From assembly GCF_900299525.1 (NCBI RefSeq), contig NZ_OMKA01000020.1:186001-250000 (forward strand): 64,000 nucleotides of DNA, given 5' to 3'. Shown here in pieces: positions 7,909-17,871 of the stretch; positions within the stretch are counted from its first letter, which is position 1, and each line of letters starts with the position of its first letter. The notes beneath the pieces were generated by a model. The model was not told where the DNA came from and did no database searches. It was given only the letters and a program-made list of their open reading frames with translations. The position numbers and the translations under genes were made by a program. The DNA is from Aquimarina sp. Aq78. Its GTDB lineage: Bacteria; Bacteroidota; Bacteroidia; Flavobacteriales; Flavobacteriaceae.

Positions 7909-10836
7909 ATGAAAACATTTACCAAAAGCGCATTGTTTTTATTATGGTTGATACCAATGAGCTTTTTTGCACAGTCAACTGTTAATGGGACAGTTACTGA
8001 TGCTGGAAGTGGTCAGCCCATTCCTGGTGTAAATATCATTGTTAAAGGATCCACAAACGGAACAACCTCTGATTTTGATGGTAACTATACTATAAACAAT
8101 GTTAATAATGAGGATATTATTGTATTCTCTTATGTTGGATTTATACCTCAAGAAATGGTATATAGTGGTCAGGCCATTATAGCTATCACACTAGAAGAAG
8201 ACGCTGCAGAACTCGAGCAGGTAGTATTAATCGGGTATGGTACAACCAGAAAAAAGGATCTGACAGGATCTGTTGCTTTGGTTACATCAGAAGATTTCAA
8301 TACGGGTAACAATGTTACTCCCGAAAACCTATTTAACGGTCGAGTTGCCGGTGTATCCATTAACACTAACGGTGGTCCTGCCGCTAATTCTGAAATCAGA
8401 ATCAGAGGTGGAGCATCATTAAACGCATCTAATGATCCATTAATTGTTGTAGATGGCTTACCTCTAAATGATCCAGGAGATTTAGCCAATGGTTCAAGAT
8501 CTATTCTTTCATCAATTAACCCCAACGACATTGAGTCTTTTTCTATCCTTAAAGATGCATCGGCAGCTGCCATCTATGGTAACCGTGGTGCAAATGGTGT
8601 GATCATTATCACAACCAAAAAAGGGAAAAAACACTTACAGATCAGTTTAGATTCTAAAACCAGTGCAACTCGTGCACATGAAACAGTAGATGTTTTCTCT
8701 GCAGATGAGTATAGAGCATTTATTGCAGAAAATTTCCCAACTCGTGTTGCAGATTTAGGTACAGCCAATACAGATTGGCAAGATGAAATTTACAGAACGG
8801 CTTTTTCAACAGATCATAACTTATCTGTAAGCGGTTCTCTTATGCAAGTCTTACCTACAAGAGTTGCCATAGGAAGATCAGATCAGGAAGGACTTAGAAA
8901 AACATCTAAATTTGAGAGAACTACTACATCTCTTTCTTTAAATCCAAGATTATTTAATAATCACCTAAAAATAGACGTAAACGCTAACTTAAACTTTGAA
9001 AAAAACCGGTTTGCGCCAGGTGTAGAAGGGGCGGCTATTACTTTTGATCCAACTCAGCCAGTCCTTGACTCAAGTTCTCCTTACGGAGGTTTTTTTGAAT
9101 ACCGAGATTCTAGTACTGGATTTGCCTCAAACAACGTTCAAAGAAACCCTCTGGCTCAACTATTACAAACAAAAGAGATCGCTAATGTAAGACGGTATTT
9201 TGGGAATATAAAACTAGACTATCAATTACATTTCTTTCCCGATTTACGCGCTGTATTAAACCTGGGAATAGATGATAGCGAAACAGACAGATTCCAGGAA
9301 CGTTCTACAGAAAGTGCAACCGGTTTTAATGCTACTCAAGGAGAATTTTTAGGTTTTAAATCAGATACAGATTTATTAGTGAAAAACCGACTTCTAGATG
9401 CTTACCTTAAGTATAACAAAACTCTTGGTCGATTAGATATCGAAGCTACTGGAGGATACTCATATCAAAAATTCGAATTAGATAAGTATGAAACAGGAGA
9501 TCAACGTGATCCGGGTAATTTCCCAGAAAGAACCATTGATCCAGACGAGGTATTACTGGCCTATTTCTTAAGAACCAACTTAAAATTTAATGACAGATAC
9601 TTTTTAACCGCATCTATACGTAGAGATGGTACTTCTCGATTCGGAGAAGATAACAGATGGGGATATTTTCCTTCGGCATCTTTTGGATGGCAAATAAGCG
9701 AAGAGAATTTCCTTAGAAGTTCTTCTACCGTAAGTAATTTACGATTACGTTTGGGATATGGTATAACTGGTCAGCAGGATATCGATCAAGCCTATGCATA
9801 CCTGGAGCGATACAGAAGAAGTAGTCCTCTTACACAATATATCCTTGATGGTCAACTCATCAATATTGTACAACCACAATTTAGAAATGAAGATATCGAA
9901 TGGGAAAAGATAACCGAATATAATATCGGTTTAGACTACGGTTTCTGGAACGATAGAATTAGTGGTGCAATCGATGTGTTTAGAAAAGAATCTGATGATT
10001 TACTTTCTCAGGCGCCAATTCCTGATGCTGCCAACTTTTCTAACCAGGGATTTCAGAACATAGGTAAGTTTATAACAGAAGGTATAGAGTTTTCTGTTAG
10101 TGCCGATGTTATTAGAAATAGCAACCTAAAATGGAATGTAAGCTATAATGCAACATTTATCGATAGAGAAATAGAAAGTCTGGCATTTGGTCAGGATATC
10201 TTAACCACTGGTATTGGTGGTGGTACTGGTAATACAATCCAGATACATAGACAAGGAGAAGCTCCGTTCTCATTCTTTACCTATGCACAAGTTTATGATA
10301 CCAATGGCAAACCAATAGAAGGAGCATATGCCGATCTTAATGGTGACGGGATCATTAATAACAATGATCGATATATTTCTGGTAAAGGTACTCCAGATTT
10401 AATCATGGGACTTCAATCTAGTGTAAGTTATAAGGATTTTGATTTTAGCTTTAGCATGAGAGCTAATATTGGTAATGAAATCTATAATAATGTTGCTTCT
10501 TCAAATGCACAACGAGGTAACATATTTAGAACTGTATTTAATAATACACCATCATCAATAGTAGATACTAATTTTCAGAATACCTCAGATGTTATTCTTT
10601 CTGATTATTATATAGAGGATGCCTCGTTTCTAAGAATGGATAACATTACATTAGGATATACGATTAGAGATCTTATGAAAGGAGTATCCAGTCTTCGATT
10701 ATGGGCTGGAGTGCAGAATGCATTTGTCATTACTGATTATTCTGGACTAGATCCCGAAATCCAAAATAATGGTGTAGACAATACTATTTTCCCTAGAGGA
10801 AGATCACTCTTACTAGGATTAAATTATAAATACTAA
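7909..10836 (+). CDS. susC: SusC-like TonB-dependent outer-membrane receptor
   Basis: 975 residues. After a signal peptide ending SFFAQS comes a CarboxypepD_reg-like domain (GTVTDAGSGQPIPGVNIIVKG, about 27-105). A TonB-box/linker region follows (LEQVVLIGYGTTRKKDLTGSV), then the plug (IRIRGGASLNASNDPLIVVDG, ending in GANGVIIITTKKG) and a 22-strand barrel ending at LLGLNYKY. SusC forms the channel and SusD the lid for import of oligosaccharides bound at the cell surface. It is followed after 11 bases by susD. The maltodextrin substrate is inferred from the neighbouring amylases and maltose phosphorylase. Confidence 0.96.
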   Translation: MKTFTKSALFLLWLIPMSFFAQSTVNGTVTDAGSGQPIPGVNIIVKGSTNGTTSDFDGNYTINNVNNEDIIVFSYVGFIPQEMVYSGQAIIAITLEEDAAELEQVVLIGYGTTRKKDLTGSVALVTSEDFNTGNNVTPENLFNGRVAGVSINTNGGPAANSEIRIRGGASLNASNDPLIVVDGLPLNDPGDLANGSRSILSSINPNDIESFSILKDASAAAIYGNRGANGVIIITTKKGKKHLQISLDSKTSATRAHETVDVFSADEYRAFIAENFPTRVADLGTANTDWQDEIYRTAFSTDHNLSVSGSLMQVLPTRVAIGRSDQEGLRKTSKFERTTTSLSLNPRLFNNHLKIDVNANLNFEKNRFAPGVEGAAITFDPTQPVLDSSSPYGGFFEYRDSSTGFASNNVQRNPLAQLLQTKEIANVRRYFGNIKLDYQLHFFPDLRAVLNLGIDDSETDRFQERSTESATGFNATQGEFLGFKSDTDLLVKNRLLDAYLKYNKTLGRLDIEATGGYSYQKFELDKYETGDQRDPGNFPERTIDPDEVLLAYFLRTNLKFNDRYFLTASIRRDGTSRFGEDNRWGYFPSASFGWQISEENFLRSSSTVSNLRLRLGYGITGQQDIDQAYAYLERYRRSSPLTQYILDGQLINIVQPQFRNEDIEWEKITEYNIGLDYGFWNDRISGAIDVFRKESDDLLSQAPIPDAANFSNQGFQNIGKFITEGIEFSVSADVIRNSNLKWNVSYNATFIDREIESLAFGQDILTTGIGGGTGNTIQIHRQGEAPFSFFTYAQVYDTNGKPIEGAYADLNGDGIINNNDRYISGKGTPDLIMGLQSSVSYKDFDFSFSMRANIGNEIYNNVASSNAQRGNIFRTVFNNTPSSIVDTNFQNTSDVILSDYYIEDASFLRMDNITLGYTIRDLMKGVSSLRLWAGVQNAFVITDYSGLDPEIQNNGVDNTIFPRGRSLLLGLNYKY

Positions 10837-10847
10837 AAAATTAAGAA

Positions 10848-12518
10848 ATGAAATTATATAAGATTTTTTTATACGCATTTCTATCCATAGGTATCTTCAC
10901 CTCTTGCGAAGGGGATTTGGATATCGAATTAGAAGATGATGATGATTTACTAGCGAGTGATGTATTTAATACTCGAGAAGATTACCTTAAAGCCCTTGGT
11001 GGTGTATATGCAAACTTATCATTGGTTGGTCTTGATGTTGATGCTAGTGGTGACCCTAATCAATCCAACCTTGCAGGTATCGATGCCGGAACAAGTCAAT
11101 ATGTTCGAGGTCTATTCAGTATGCAAGACGTATCTACCGATCAAGTGATATGGACCTATGAGAATGACCCTGGTATACGTGAGATCCAGAGAAATACATG
11201 GGATGCCAATAATGTTATTGTTCTTGGCTTTTGGGCAAGAGCAACTTTTGAAATCTCTCTGGCAAATGAATTTTTACGCCAGACTACAGATGCTAAATTA
11301 GATGAGAGAGGTGTATCTGCCGACCTTAGAAATGAGGTTAAAACCTTTAGAGCAGAAGCTCGCGTATTACGAGCGTTAGCTTATTATCATCTTATGGATC
11401 TATATGGTCGTGCTCCTTTTGCAACAGAAAATGATCAGGTAGGGTTTATAAGAGTTCAGGAGATTAAAGGTCAGGCATTATTTGATTATATAGAAAAAGA
11501 ACTTCTCGAAGTGAATGCAGATCTATTAGATGTAAATCCTGGTCAGAACTATGCCCGCGCTAATAAAGGAGTGGCAAAAATGATTTTGGCTAAGATCTAT
11601 TTAAATGCAGAAGTGTATTTAGGAGCAGGTAATGGTCGTTATGCAGATTGTTTACAAACATCTCAAGAAATTATTAATAGCGGGTATTCGCTAACACCTA
11701 ATTATCTGTATAACTTTATTGCAGATAATGATGCTAATGGTGCTCAAAACGAAATCATATTTCCTATTGTTGGTGATGGTGCTAACGTAAGAAACTTTGG
11801 TGGTGCATCAATCATTATCCAGGGACAACAAAATGCAGATGGTTTTAAACCTACTCCTGCTTCTTTAGGAGTTCAAGGGTTTACTACACTATATAGAGCT
11901 AGAAAACAATTCTCTGAGTTATTTGTTACCGATCCGGTTTTTCAAAATGATGATAGAAATACTTTGGTGACACAGGATATTAGTTCTGATCCGGCGAATA
12001 CAGATCCTCCTGTGGACAGACCTATCGAGATAGGTTCTGATTTTACAGATTTTTCAAGAGGATATTTGGTTACTAAATATTCTAACATAAAGTCAACAGG
12101 TGAAGCTGGACAAAGTGCAAGATTTGTCGATACCGATTTTCCTTTATTCAGGTTAGCAGATGCTTATTTAATGTATGCAGAAGCTCATCTTAGAAGTGGC
12201 GGTGGTGATCGAGCTACTGCTCTGGGGTATGTAAATGCCCTTAGAGAAAGAGCGTTTGGTGATGTGTCTGGAAATATTACAGATTCAGAACTTACCCTGG
12301 ACTTTATCCTTGACGAAAGAGCACGAGAATTATATTGGGAAGCTCACAGAAGGCAAGATTTAATCAGATATGGTAAATATACTGGTGGAGCCTATAATTG
12401 GAGATATAAAGGAGGTACACCTAATGGATCTTCAATCTCAGATAATTTTAAACTATTTCCGGTTCCGGCATCCAGTAGAGCTGCCAATCCTAATTTAGGA
12501 CAGAATACTGGATTCTAA
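10848..12518 (+). CDS. susD: SusD/RagB-like starch-binding outer-membrane lipoprotein
   Basis: 556 residues. A lipoprotein signal (lipobox FTSC, Cys20) is followed by acidic residues (EGDLDIELEDDDD), in keeping with export to the cell surface. SusD-family features are the N-terminal segment with YLKALGGVYANLS, TPR-like helices with RAEARVLRALAYYHLMDLYG, and the C-terminal block RLADAYLMYAEA, LDFILDERARELYWEAHRRQDLIRYGKY and LFPVPASS. It binds glycan and closes the SusC channel. It starts 11 bases after the susC stop and belongs to the same operon. Confidence 0.96.
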   Translation: MKLYKIFLYAFLSIGIFTSCEGDLDIELEDDDDLLASDVFNTREDYLKALGGVYANLSLVGLDVDASGDPNQSNLAGIDAGTSQYVRGLFSMQDVSTDQVIWTYENDPGIREIQRNTWDANNVIVLGFWARATFEISLANEFLRQTTDAKLDERGVSADLRNEVKTFRAEARVLRALAYYHLMDLYGRAPFATENDQVGFIRVQEIKGQALFDYIEKELLEVNADLLDVNPGQNYARANKGVAKMILAKIYLNAEVYLGAGNGRYADCLQTSQEIINSGYSLTPNYLYNFIADNDANGAQNEIIFPIVGDGANVRNFGGASIIIQGQQNADGFKPTPASLGVQGFTTLYRARKQFSELFVTDPVFQNDDRNTLVTQDISSDPANTDPPVDRPIEIGSDFTDFSRGYLVTKYSNIKSTGEAGQSARFVDTDFPLFRLADAYLMYAEAHLRSGGGDRATALGYVNALRERAFGDVSGNITDSELTLDFILDERARELYWEAHRRQDLIRYGKYTGGAYNWRYKGGTPNGSSISDNFKLFPVPASSRAANPNLGQNTGF

Positions 12519-12549
12519 AACAACGATTACAAATTTAATTTACTCAGTC

Positions 12550-13662
12550 ATGAAAAAAATATCAATACTACTATTTGCATGTATCGCTGCACTTTGCTTC
12601 AATGCGTGTGTAGAAGATGAAGAACCAACGTTTGTTATTCAGGAATCACAAACAGAAGGGCCACTAATAGTAACCGCCAATTCTACAGTTAGTCTTGTTA
12701 AAGATTTGGCAGATCAACGCGCTTTTACCTTAGTTTGGGAAGATGCAGGATATAATATCAATACCCCGATCACCTATACTATAGAAGCCGGTTTAGGAGG
12801 TACTAATTTTGAAACAACCTTAGACCCTGCTGTTATTGCAACTACCAGTGATCGTTTTTATAACTGGACCATTGGAGAGCTTAACAACCTTGCCATCGGA
12901 TTAGGTATAGAGCCTGATAAAGAAGGTGCAATAGATCTACGTGTGATTTCTTCTATCGGAACAAATGGCGGAAGCGCTATAACATCTAATGCAACCTCTT
13001 TAACTGTTACTCCATATGCTACTGTCATTCCTCAAAAAGATCTTTTCTTAGTAGGTAGTGCAACTGCACCAGGATGGGATAATAATAATAACAACCCTCC
13101 ATTAGTAAGAGATCCTAGTAACCAGAATGTATTTAAATTCACTGGTAGATTTTTAGGTGGTGGTGATATCGCTTTCAAATTCTTAGAAGTATTAGGTGAA
13201 TGGCAACCACAATGGGGATTAAGCGGCGGTAGTTTGGCCAGTAGTGCGACCCTTGGTTCTGATCCGGATACATTCTCTGTTGCTGCAGAAGGATATTATA
13301 CACTCGATGTAAACATTCAGGATTTAACCTATACTGTTAATGCATTTGATGCTAGTGGTGCAACTGATTACACAGCTCAAGGTATTGGTATTATTGGTGA
13401 TTCTACTCCGGGAGGATGGGATAATGATACTGATCTTACTCAATCGGCTTTTGATCCACATTTATGGTATATCAATGGAGTTGTATTAACCAATGGTGAG
13501 GCAAAATTTAGAGCTAATAACGCCTGGGATGTAAACTGGGGTGCAGATACTGCAATAACAGGATACGGTACCGCTGGTGGTCCTAACATCCCTGTTGCTG
13601 CGGGAACATACAACGTATGGTTCAATGACGTAGACGGAAGTTATGTTTTTATCATTCAATAA
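12550..13662 (+). CDS. susE: SusE/SusF-like surface glycan-binding lipoprotein
   Basis: 370 residues with a lipobox (CFNAC, Cys20) followed by VEDEE. The N-terminal part (about 25-150) looks like the PF14292 SusE Ig-like domain (ADQRAFTLVWEDAGYN). Two tandem C-terminal starch-binding modules follow, seen as FLVGSATAPGWDNNNNNPP and, about 110 residues later, IGIIGDSTPGGWDNDTDL, each with a WxPQWG/NWG-type aromatic platform. Such proteins hold starch at the surface beside SusCD. The gap to susD is 31 bases, so one operon. SusE and SusF are not separable by eye. Confidence 0.9.
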   Translation: MKKISILLFACIAALCFNACVEDEEPTFVIQESQTEGPLIVTANSTVSLVKDLADQRAFTLVWEDAGYNINTPITYTIEAGLGGTNFETTLDPAVIATTSDRFYNWTIGELNNLAIGLGIEPDKEGAIDLRVISSIGTNGGSAITSNATSLTVTPYATVIPQKDLFLVGSATAPGWDNNNNNPPLVRDPSNQNVFKFTGRFLGGGDIAFKFLEVLGEWQPQWGLSGGSLASSATLGSDPDTFSVAAEGYYTLDVNIQDLTYTVNAFDASGATDYTAQGIGIIGDSTPGGWDNDTDLTQSAFDPHLWYINGVVLTNGEAKFRANNAWDVNWGADTAITGYGTAGGPNIPVAAGTYNVWFNDVDGSYVFIIQ

Positions 13663-13690
13663 TAAATCGGTATTCACTTAAAAAATTGAA

Positions 13691-15139
13691 ATGAAAAACA
13701 TTAAAAATATATCAACCAAAACCATCCTCCTTTTAGGAGGGTTGGTTCTTGGATTGACCGGTTGTTCTGATGATGATGATTCTGCAAACGATGCTGCACC
13801 CATAATCACAAGTCAATCTCTAAAAATGGATTTGGCAGAACGTAAGAAAGAAAATGCAGGTGTATTCATGCAGGCTTTTTATTGGGATACAGAACCTGCA
13901 GGAGAATGGTATAATGAAGTAAGCACAAGGATTGAAGACTATAAAGCTTCTGGAATCAATAGAATATGGCTTCCTGCTCCGGGAAAAGGGGCCTCAGGAG
14001 GTTTTTCTATGGGATATGATCCTTCTGACTATTTTGATGTTGGTGAGTTTGACCAACATGGTACTGTAGAGACCCGTTTTGGATCCAGACAAGAATTAGT
14101 AGATCTTATCCAAAAAGCACATGCTAATGATATAGAGGTGATTGCCGATATCGTAATAGGACATAACTCTGGAGGAGGAAAACAAGCGAACCCTTTTCGT
14201 GGGGGTACCGAGGTATATTCTTTGTTTAATGAATCAAACGGAAATGCCTCTGGTAAATTTAACCGTTCTAATGAGCATTTTCATCCTAATGATATTCATG
14301 ATCACGATGACCAGGCTTTGTTTTTTGCAGAAACAGACCTTTGTCACGATCAACAATACGTGCAGGATTGGTTATGGGGTAGAGATGATTCTGTTGCAGA
14401 ATTTTATAAAAAGACCCTTGGTTTTGACGGATGGCGTTTTGACTACGTAAAGAGTTTTGATCCAAAATGGGTTAAAGCCTGGAATGCTAAAATTGGAGGA
14501 TTCTCTGTAGGAGAAAATTTTGATGGTAATCAACAAGTACTAAAAGACTGGGTAAATGCATCTGGATCAACTGCATTTGATTTTGCATGTTTCTACAGAT
14601 TAGATGAAACTCTGGACAGAGCAAATGATCTTACTGCATTAGGCGAAGCGGATAATATGCTTAGAAAATTAGACCCAGCCAATGCCGTTACTTTTGTTGC
14701 TAATCATGATACCGAAAAAGATGATAATCCCGAGAATAGAATAAGTTATAATAACAAGCTACTCGCCTACTCTTATATTCTTACTCATGATGGGTATCCA
14801 ACTATTTTTTATCTTGATTATGAAGCTTTTAAAGGGCAACTTAAAACCCTTATCCAGATCTATACGACATTAGCGGTTGGTGATGTCGAAATACTCGAAG
14901 CTAGTAAAGATGAGTATATCATGAAAAGAAATGGTAGTGGTGATAACCCGGGACTAATTCTATATATGAATATTGGCCAGCAAACAAAGCAACGTGTTGT
15001 AAAAACCAACTGGGCAAACAAAACCCTGGTTGACTATACCGATAATTCTAGAGCTACTCCAACTACAGATGCAGAGGGTAATGCCACACTACAGGCACCT
15101 GCAGGAGGTTATGCAATATGGTCTGTGACCAAGGAATAA
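13691..15139 (+). CDS. GH13 alpha-amylase lipoprotein, likely surface exposed
   Basis: 482 residues. The lipoprotein signal ends LTGC and is followed by SDDDDS, matching the acidic lipoprotein export signal known in Bacteroidetes, so the enzyme is probably outside the cell. The catalytic barrel starts at GVFMQAFYWDTEPAGEWY. Region I is ADIVIGHNSGG, region II GWRFDYVKS with the nucleophile Asp, region III SVGENFDG with the acid/base Glu, and region IV VANHDTE with the third Asp. Region I has Gly-His-Asn where Asn-His is common. The C-terminal beta domain ends YAIWSVTKE. It would cut starch into dextrins for SusCDE. It is last in the plus-strand operon and followed by a strong terminator. Confidence 0.94.
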   Translation: MKNIKNISTKTILLLGGLVLGLTGCSDDDDSANDAAPIITSQSLKMDLAERKKENAGVFMQAFYWDTEPAGEWYNEVSTRIEDYKASGINRIWLPAPGKGASGGFSMGYDPSDYFDVGEFDQHGTVETRFGSRQELVDLIQKAHANDIEVIADIVIGHNSGGGKQANPFRGGTEVYSLFNESNGNASGKFNRSNEHFHPNDIHDHDDQALFFAETDLCHDQQYVQDWLWGRDDSVAEFYKKTLGFDGWRFDYVKSFDPKWVKAWNAKIGGFSVGENFDGNQQVLKDWVNASGSTAFDFACFYRLDETLDRANDLTALGEADNMLRKLDPANAVTFVANHDTEKDDNPENRISYNNKLLAYSYILTHDGYPTIFYLDYEAFKGQLKTLIQIYTTLAVGDVEILEASKDEYIMKRNGSGDNPGLILYMNIGQQTKQRVVKTNWANKTLVDYTDNSRATPTTDAEGNATLQAPAGGYAIWSVTKE

Positions 15140-15180
15140 AATTCTATTGAATTCTTATTATACATTAGCCATAAACCATA

Positions 15181-15209
15181 AAAGAGTGCTTTTTAGCACT
15201 CTTTTTTTT
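15181..15209 (+). terminator. Rho-independent terminator of the sus operon
   Basis: AAAGAGTGCT (15181-15190) pairs with AGCACTCTTT (15195-15204) around a TTTT loop and is followed by a run of T. It lies 41 bases after the amylase stop. Confidence 0.9.
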
Positions 15210-16042
15210 ATGTGTTTTATTATTATCCCAATCCTACAAATTGCCTTCCCAGTACTTTGTCATCCTGTTGAAGAACGTAATCCATAGTAAAAACTAAGGA
15301 GTAAATTAATTCTCGTCCTGTGTATTCGTTGTGATGTATACATATTGTTCCATTTTTAGGCTAATCAGCTTTGATTAGACCTTCTTTTCATTTTCTTTGC
15401 TCGCCCAAAGAAAACGAAACAAAAGAAAAGGCTCTTTTTCAAGGTATTTTTCAGTTATTCTGAAAACCAGATTAGTTTTGCTAAAATCTTTCCAAGGTTT
15501 CAAGATTTTCTAACGCAAAACAAATCTTATACTGGTGAAAAAGGTTTTCAAAGCTCCGCTTTGGAACGTCAATATACCCTCTAATTAAAATTTAATTGAC
15601 CGTCTCGACAGGACAGGTGCTTGCTCTGTTTCCCTATTTCTTTGTCATTCCCTTGAAGAACAGGACTGGGATTCATAATAAAGTCGTTGCTTCAAAATGG
15701 ATCCCAGTCTTTACTTTAATTTATTCCGAGTTAGGTTGAATGACAAATCAATATGCATTTATAACCAAAACTAGGCCTTACCCAATAATGGGTGATGTGT
15801 CCCGTATCTTATTTCTCGTGTCTTTGCATTGATATATTGTATCCAATCTACAGGATTATCAGTTTTCCTCTTAGGGATATATGCACTTTTTAATAGTAAT
15901 TTCTTTTTCATAACAATGTGTTTTTATTCAATTTTTGTTGTCGTTATGAATACATATACCAATCATGATGCCAAAAATGTTTTTTTTCTATGTATTGTAG
16001 TGTTTATAGGGCTTAATCGGTGGTTATTAGAAAGGTAATAAA
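15210..16042. other. Gene-poor intergenic region with degenerate repeats
   Basis: About 830 bases. At 15380-15440 there is a pyrimidine/purine-rich stretch containing CTCGCCCAAAG and AAAGAAAAGGCTC of the kind scattered in flavobacterial genomes. At 15641-15745 a long imperfect inverted repeat starts TTTGTCATTC and ends GAATGACAAA, with GGATCCCAGTC-type internal arms. A frame at 15829-16038 (TTG start, 69 codons) encodes two hydrophobic segments but has no recognisable relative, and I do not call it a gene. Confidence 0.5.
15641..15745. repeat. Imperfect palindromic intergenic repeat
   Basis: The ends TTTGTCATTC and GAATGACAAA are inverted, and internal arms ACTGGGATTC / GGATCCCAGT also pair. 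A shorter unit of the same type (ATGGATCCCAGT ... ACTGGGATGACAAA) is seen near 36470-36500. It looks like a dispersed non-coding repeat. Confidence 0.55.
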
Positions 16043-16215
16043 TTAATGAGCATTATTTTTAACTCTCTTTTCTATTTCCTTTTCACCAGCTGGGGTTAAT
16101 ATGGAATGAGACGTTTCTTTGATAAAGATCATGCCATCAAAATTCTTACCTGGCGTTATATCAAAAGCCGGTAGTATATCATAATCCAAGCTCCAACTAG
16201 CCCCGTAAGAATACG
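16043..16215 (-). pseudogene. Out-of-frame 3' end of the esterase gene
   Basis: In the frame one step away from the upstream CDS the codons read AYSYGASWSLDYD and FDGMIFIKETSHSILTP and end NNAH-stop. They match residue by residue the end of the intact paralogue (GANWTFEYS, FDGMIFIKETSSAVLTP, KRLKNN). This is the original C-terminus, now disconnected. Confidence 0.85.
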
Positions 16216-17799
16216 CTTTCCTTTCCTTTCCTTATTCAAAAAGGTAGTGACTGTTTTGGGGTGCAATGATTTAACAAAATCAATAAAGAAAATATCTTTA
16301 TTGGCTTGAGCAAAATACCAATCTAAGCTTCCTTCTTTGGCGGGAGGAAAAGTAAAAACTGCATTTTTATCATATTTTTTTTCTTTAGCATTATAATTCA
16401 TTGCCCTAAAACTTCCTTGATTGGTTGAAAAACCAATCGCATAGTATTTTTCTGCAAAATATTCTTTTAAAATACTACCTAGAGGTCTAGCTTTACCATT
16501 TACTTTTGTTTCTGTATTTTTTGAAATGTGAGCATTATGTGCCCAAAGAACCATTTTGGTTCCAGGTTTTTCTTTTTGTAATATTTCTAAAACAGTTTGT
16601 GCCATATATTCATCACGAATATTATAACTAGTATTCTTCTCTAATTTATTATCTCCAGATTCAACACCCTGTATAATCTTTCTTAAATCAGAAATGATCC
16701 CTTTATATTTTTGTTTAGATGTGTTATGAACAAGCCTTGATTCGTGTAAAACTAGGTATGACAGTAAACTATACAGTTTACTACGTGTTGCAGATCCATC
16801 TTTAAAGAGTTCTCTGCGTTTAGTAATCAATTGATTAAATATAGAATCTACAGCTATCTTTGGTTGTTTACTTTTTTCTATATTTTTCACATACTCACTT
16901 ACATTTTTATATGCACTTTCTAACCCTACCGTTTGGGCATCAATCCCTACAAACTGTACCTTTTGATTATCTGCTACTGTTTTGTTATAGTTACGCATCC
17001 ATTCGATCATCTCTATTACTTCCTCTGTGTTCCAAATCCAAAATCCTTGGACTGTTAATGCCTCCCTACTGGTACCTTTACCATGTAATACATAATCATT
17101 GATTGGTTTACATCCCACGTGACTTGCTTCTATAGCAAAAATTGTAAATCCCATTTCTTTAACCAAAAACTCCAACATACGATGTTTCATCTGGAAGATT
17201 TCTTTAGTCCCATGACCGGTTTCTCCCAAACCAACAATTTGAACATCTTTTAAAATAGGCTTTAAACCCATAAAATCAGCAAGCTCAGTTTCTGCTTTTA
17301 CATCATTTACTAATATTGATTGGTTTTTAATCCAAGAAATCACACTATCTTTTCGTGCTTTTCTTCTGTTTTGTAATTGAATATGTTCTTTCTGGGAAAG
17401 TATTTTATATTTTGAAACAACATAACTACCATTGATATTATCAATATATTTTTGTCTGGTAGAATCTGTAAATCTTTCAGGAATAAGTGGGCTAACTTCA
17501 AAATGATACACACCACTTTTTTCTATAGGTAGTTCGACAATTTCTAATCCATTTTTTCCATTAGGAGAATCGAATTGTTTCAAAGTATCGTTATTGGGTG
17601 AGAAGGCAATGATTTGCAGGTCTACATTTTTTTGTAGTAGATGCAATTGCAGTAATTCGCCATTATTAAAGTTTACTTTATATAAGTACTTTTCATTTCC
17701 TTTGAGTTTGGTTTCTTGAGCATTCTCAAATACCAATGCAGTCTCTTGACCAAAAGCAGCTAGAGAGAAGACTAAAAATAAAAGGAATAAGCTTTTCAT
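16156..17799 (-). CDS. Erythromycin-esterase-family protein, C-terminus lost by frameshift
   Basis: 547 residues as read. A signal peptide (ending LAAFGQ) and a beta-sandwich-like N-terminal region (LKGNEKYLYKVNFNNGELLQL) precede the erythromycin esterase-like domain. That domain shows VGLGETGHGTKEIFQMKHRMLEFL, FAIEASHVGC and WAHNAHIS, which supply the conserved Glu and His residues. It is closely paralogous to the 597-residue protein at 19084-20877. After NKERK the frame drifts into an unrelated 20-residue tail. In the next frame the expected ending (FDGMIFIKETSHSILTPAG through KRVKNNAH) runs on to a stop at 16043-16045. The break coincides with a CTTTC repeat, and removing one unit restores an alignment without gaps. 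The substrate is unknown, as the family is broader than macrolide hydrolysis. Confidence 0.85.
   Translation of the reverse strand: MKSLFLLFLVFSLAAFGQETALVFENAQETKLKGNEKYLYKVNFNNGELLQLHLLQKNVDLQIIAFSPNNDTLKQFDSPNGKNGLEIVELPIEKSGVYHFEVSPLIPERFTDSTRQKYIDNINGSYVVSKYKILSQKEHIQLQNRRKARKDSVISWIKNQSILVNDVKAETELADFMGLKPILKDVQIVGLGETGHGTKEIFQMKHRMLEFLVKEMGFTIFAIEASHVGCKPINDYVLHGKGTSREALTVQGFWIWNTEEVIEMIEWMRNYNKTVADNQKVQFVGIDAQTVGLESAYKNVSEYVKNIEKSKQPKIAVDSIFNQLITKRRELFKDGSATRSKLYSLLSYLVLHESRLVHNTSKQKYKGIISDLRKIIQGVESGDNKLEKNTSYNIRDEYMAQTVLEILQKEKPGTKMVLWAHNAHISKNTETKVNGKARPLGSILKEYFAEKYYAIGFSTNQGSFRAMNYNAKEKKYDKNAVFTFPPAKEGSLDWYFAQANKDIFFIDFVKSLHPKTVTTFLNKERKGKRILTGLVGAWIMIYYRLLI
16216..16233 (-). repeat. 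Pentanucleotide tract (CTTTC)3.6 at the frameshift
   Basis: Three complete CTTTC units and a partial fourth (GGAAA on the coding strand). Loss of one unit changes the frame by the amount needed to rejoin the esterase C-terminus, and the repaired protein aligns to the paralogue without a gap. This fits replication slippage, either a fixed mutation or a phase-variable switch. Confidence 0.85.
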
Positions 17800-17871
17800 A
17801 TAGATATGTTATTATTTCGAAACTAAAAATTGAATTTCAGATTAATAAGAATCAAAGTGACTAATATAAAA

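Noticed and set aside
15829..16038. 69-codon hydrophobic frame with a TTG start
   Set aside because: No recognisable relative, no good promoter or start, and it lies in repeat-rich DNA next to the broken esterase end. Likely chance.
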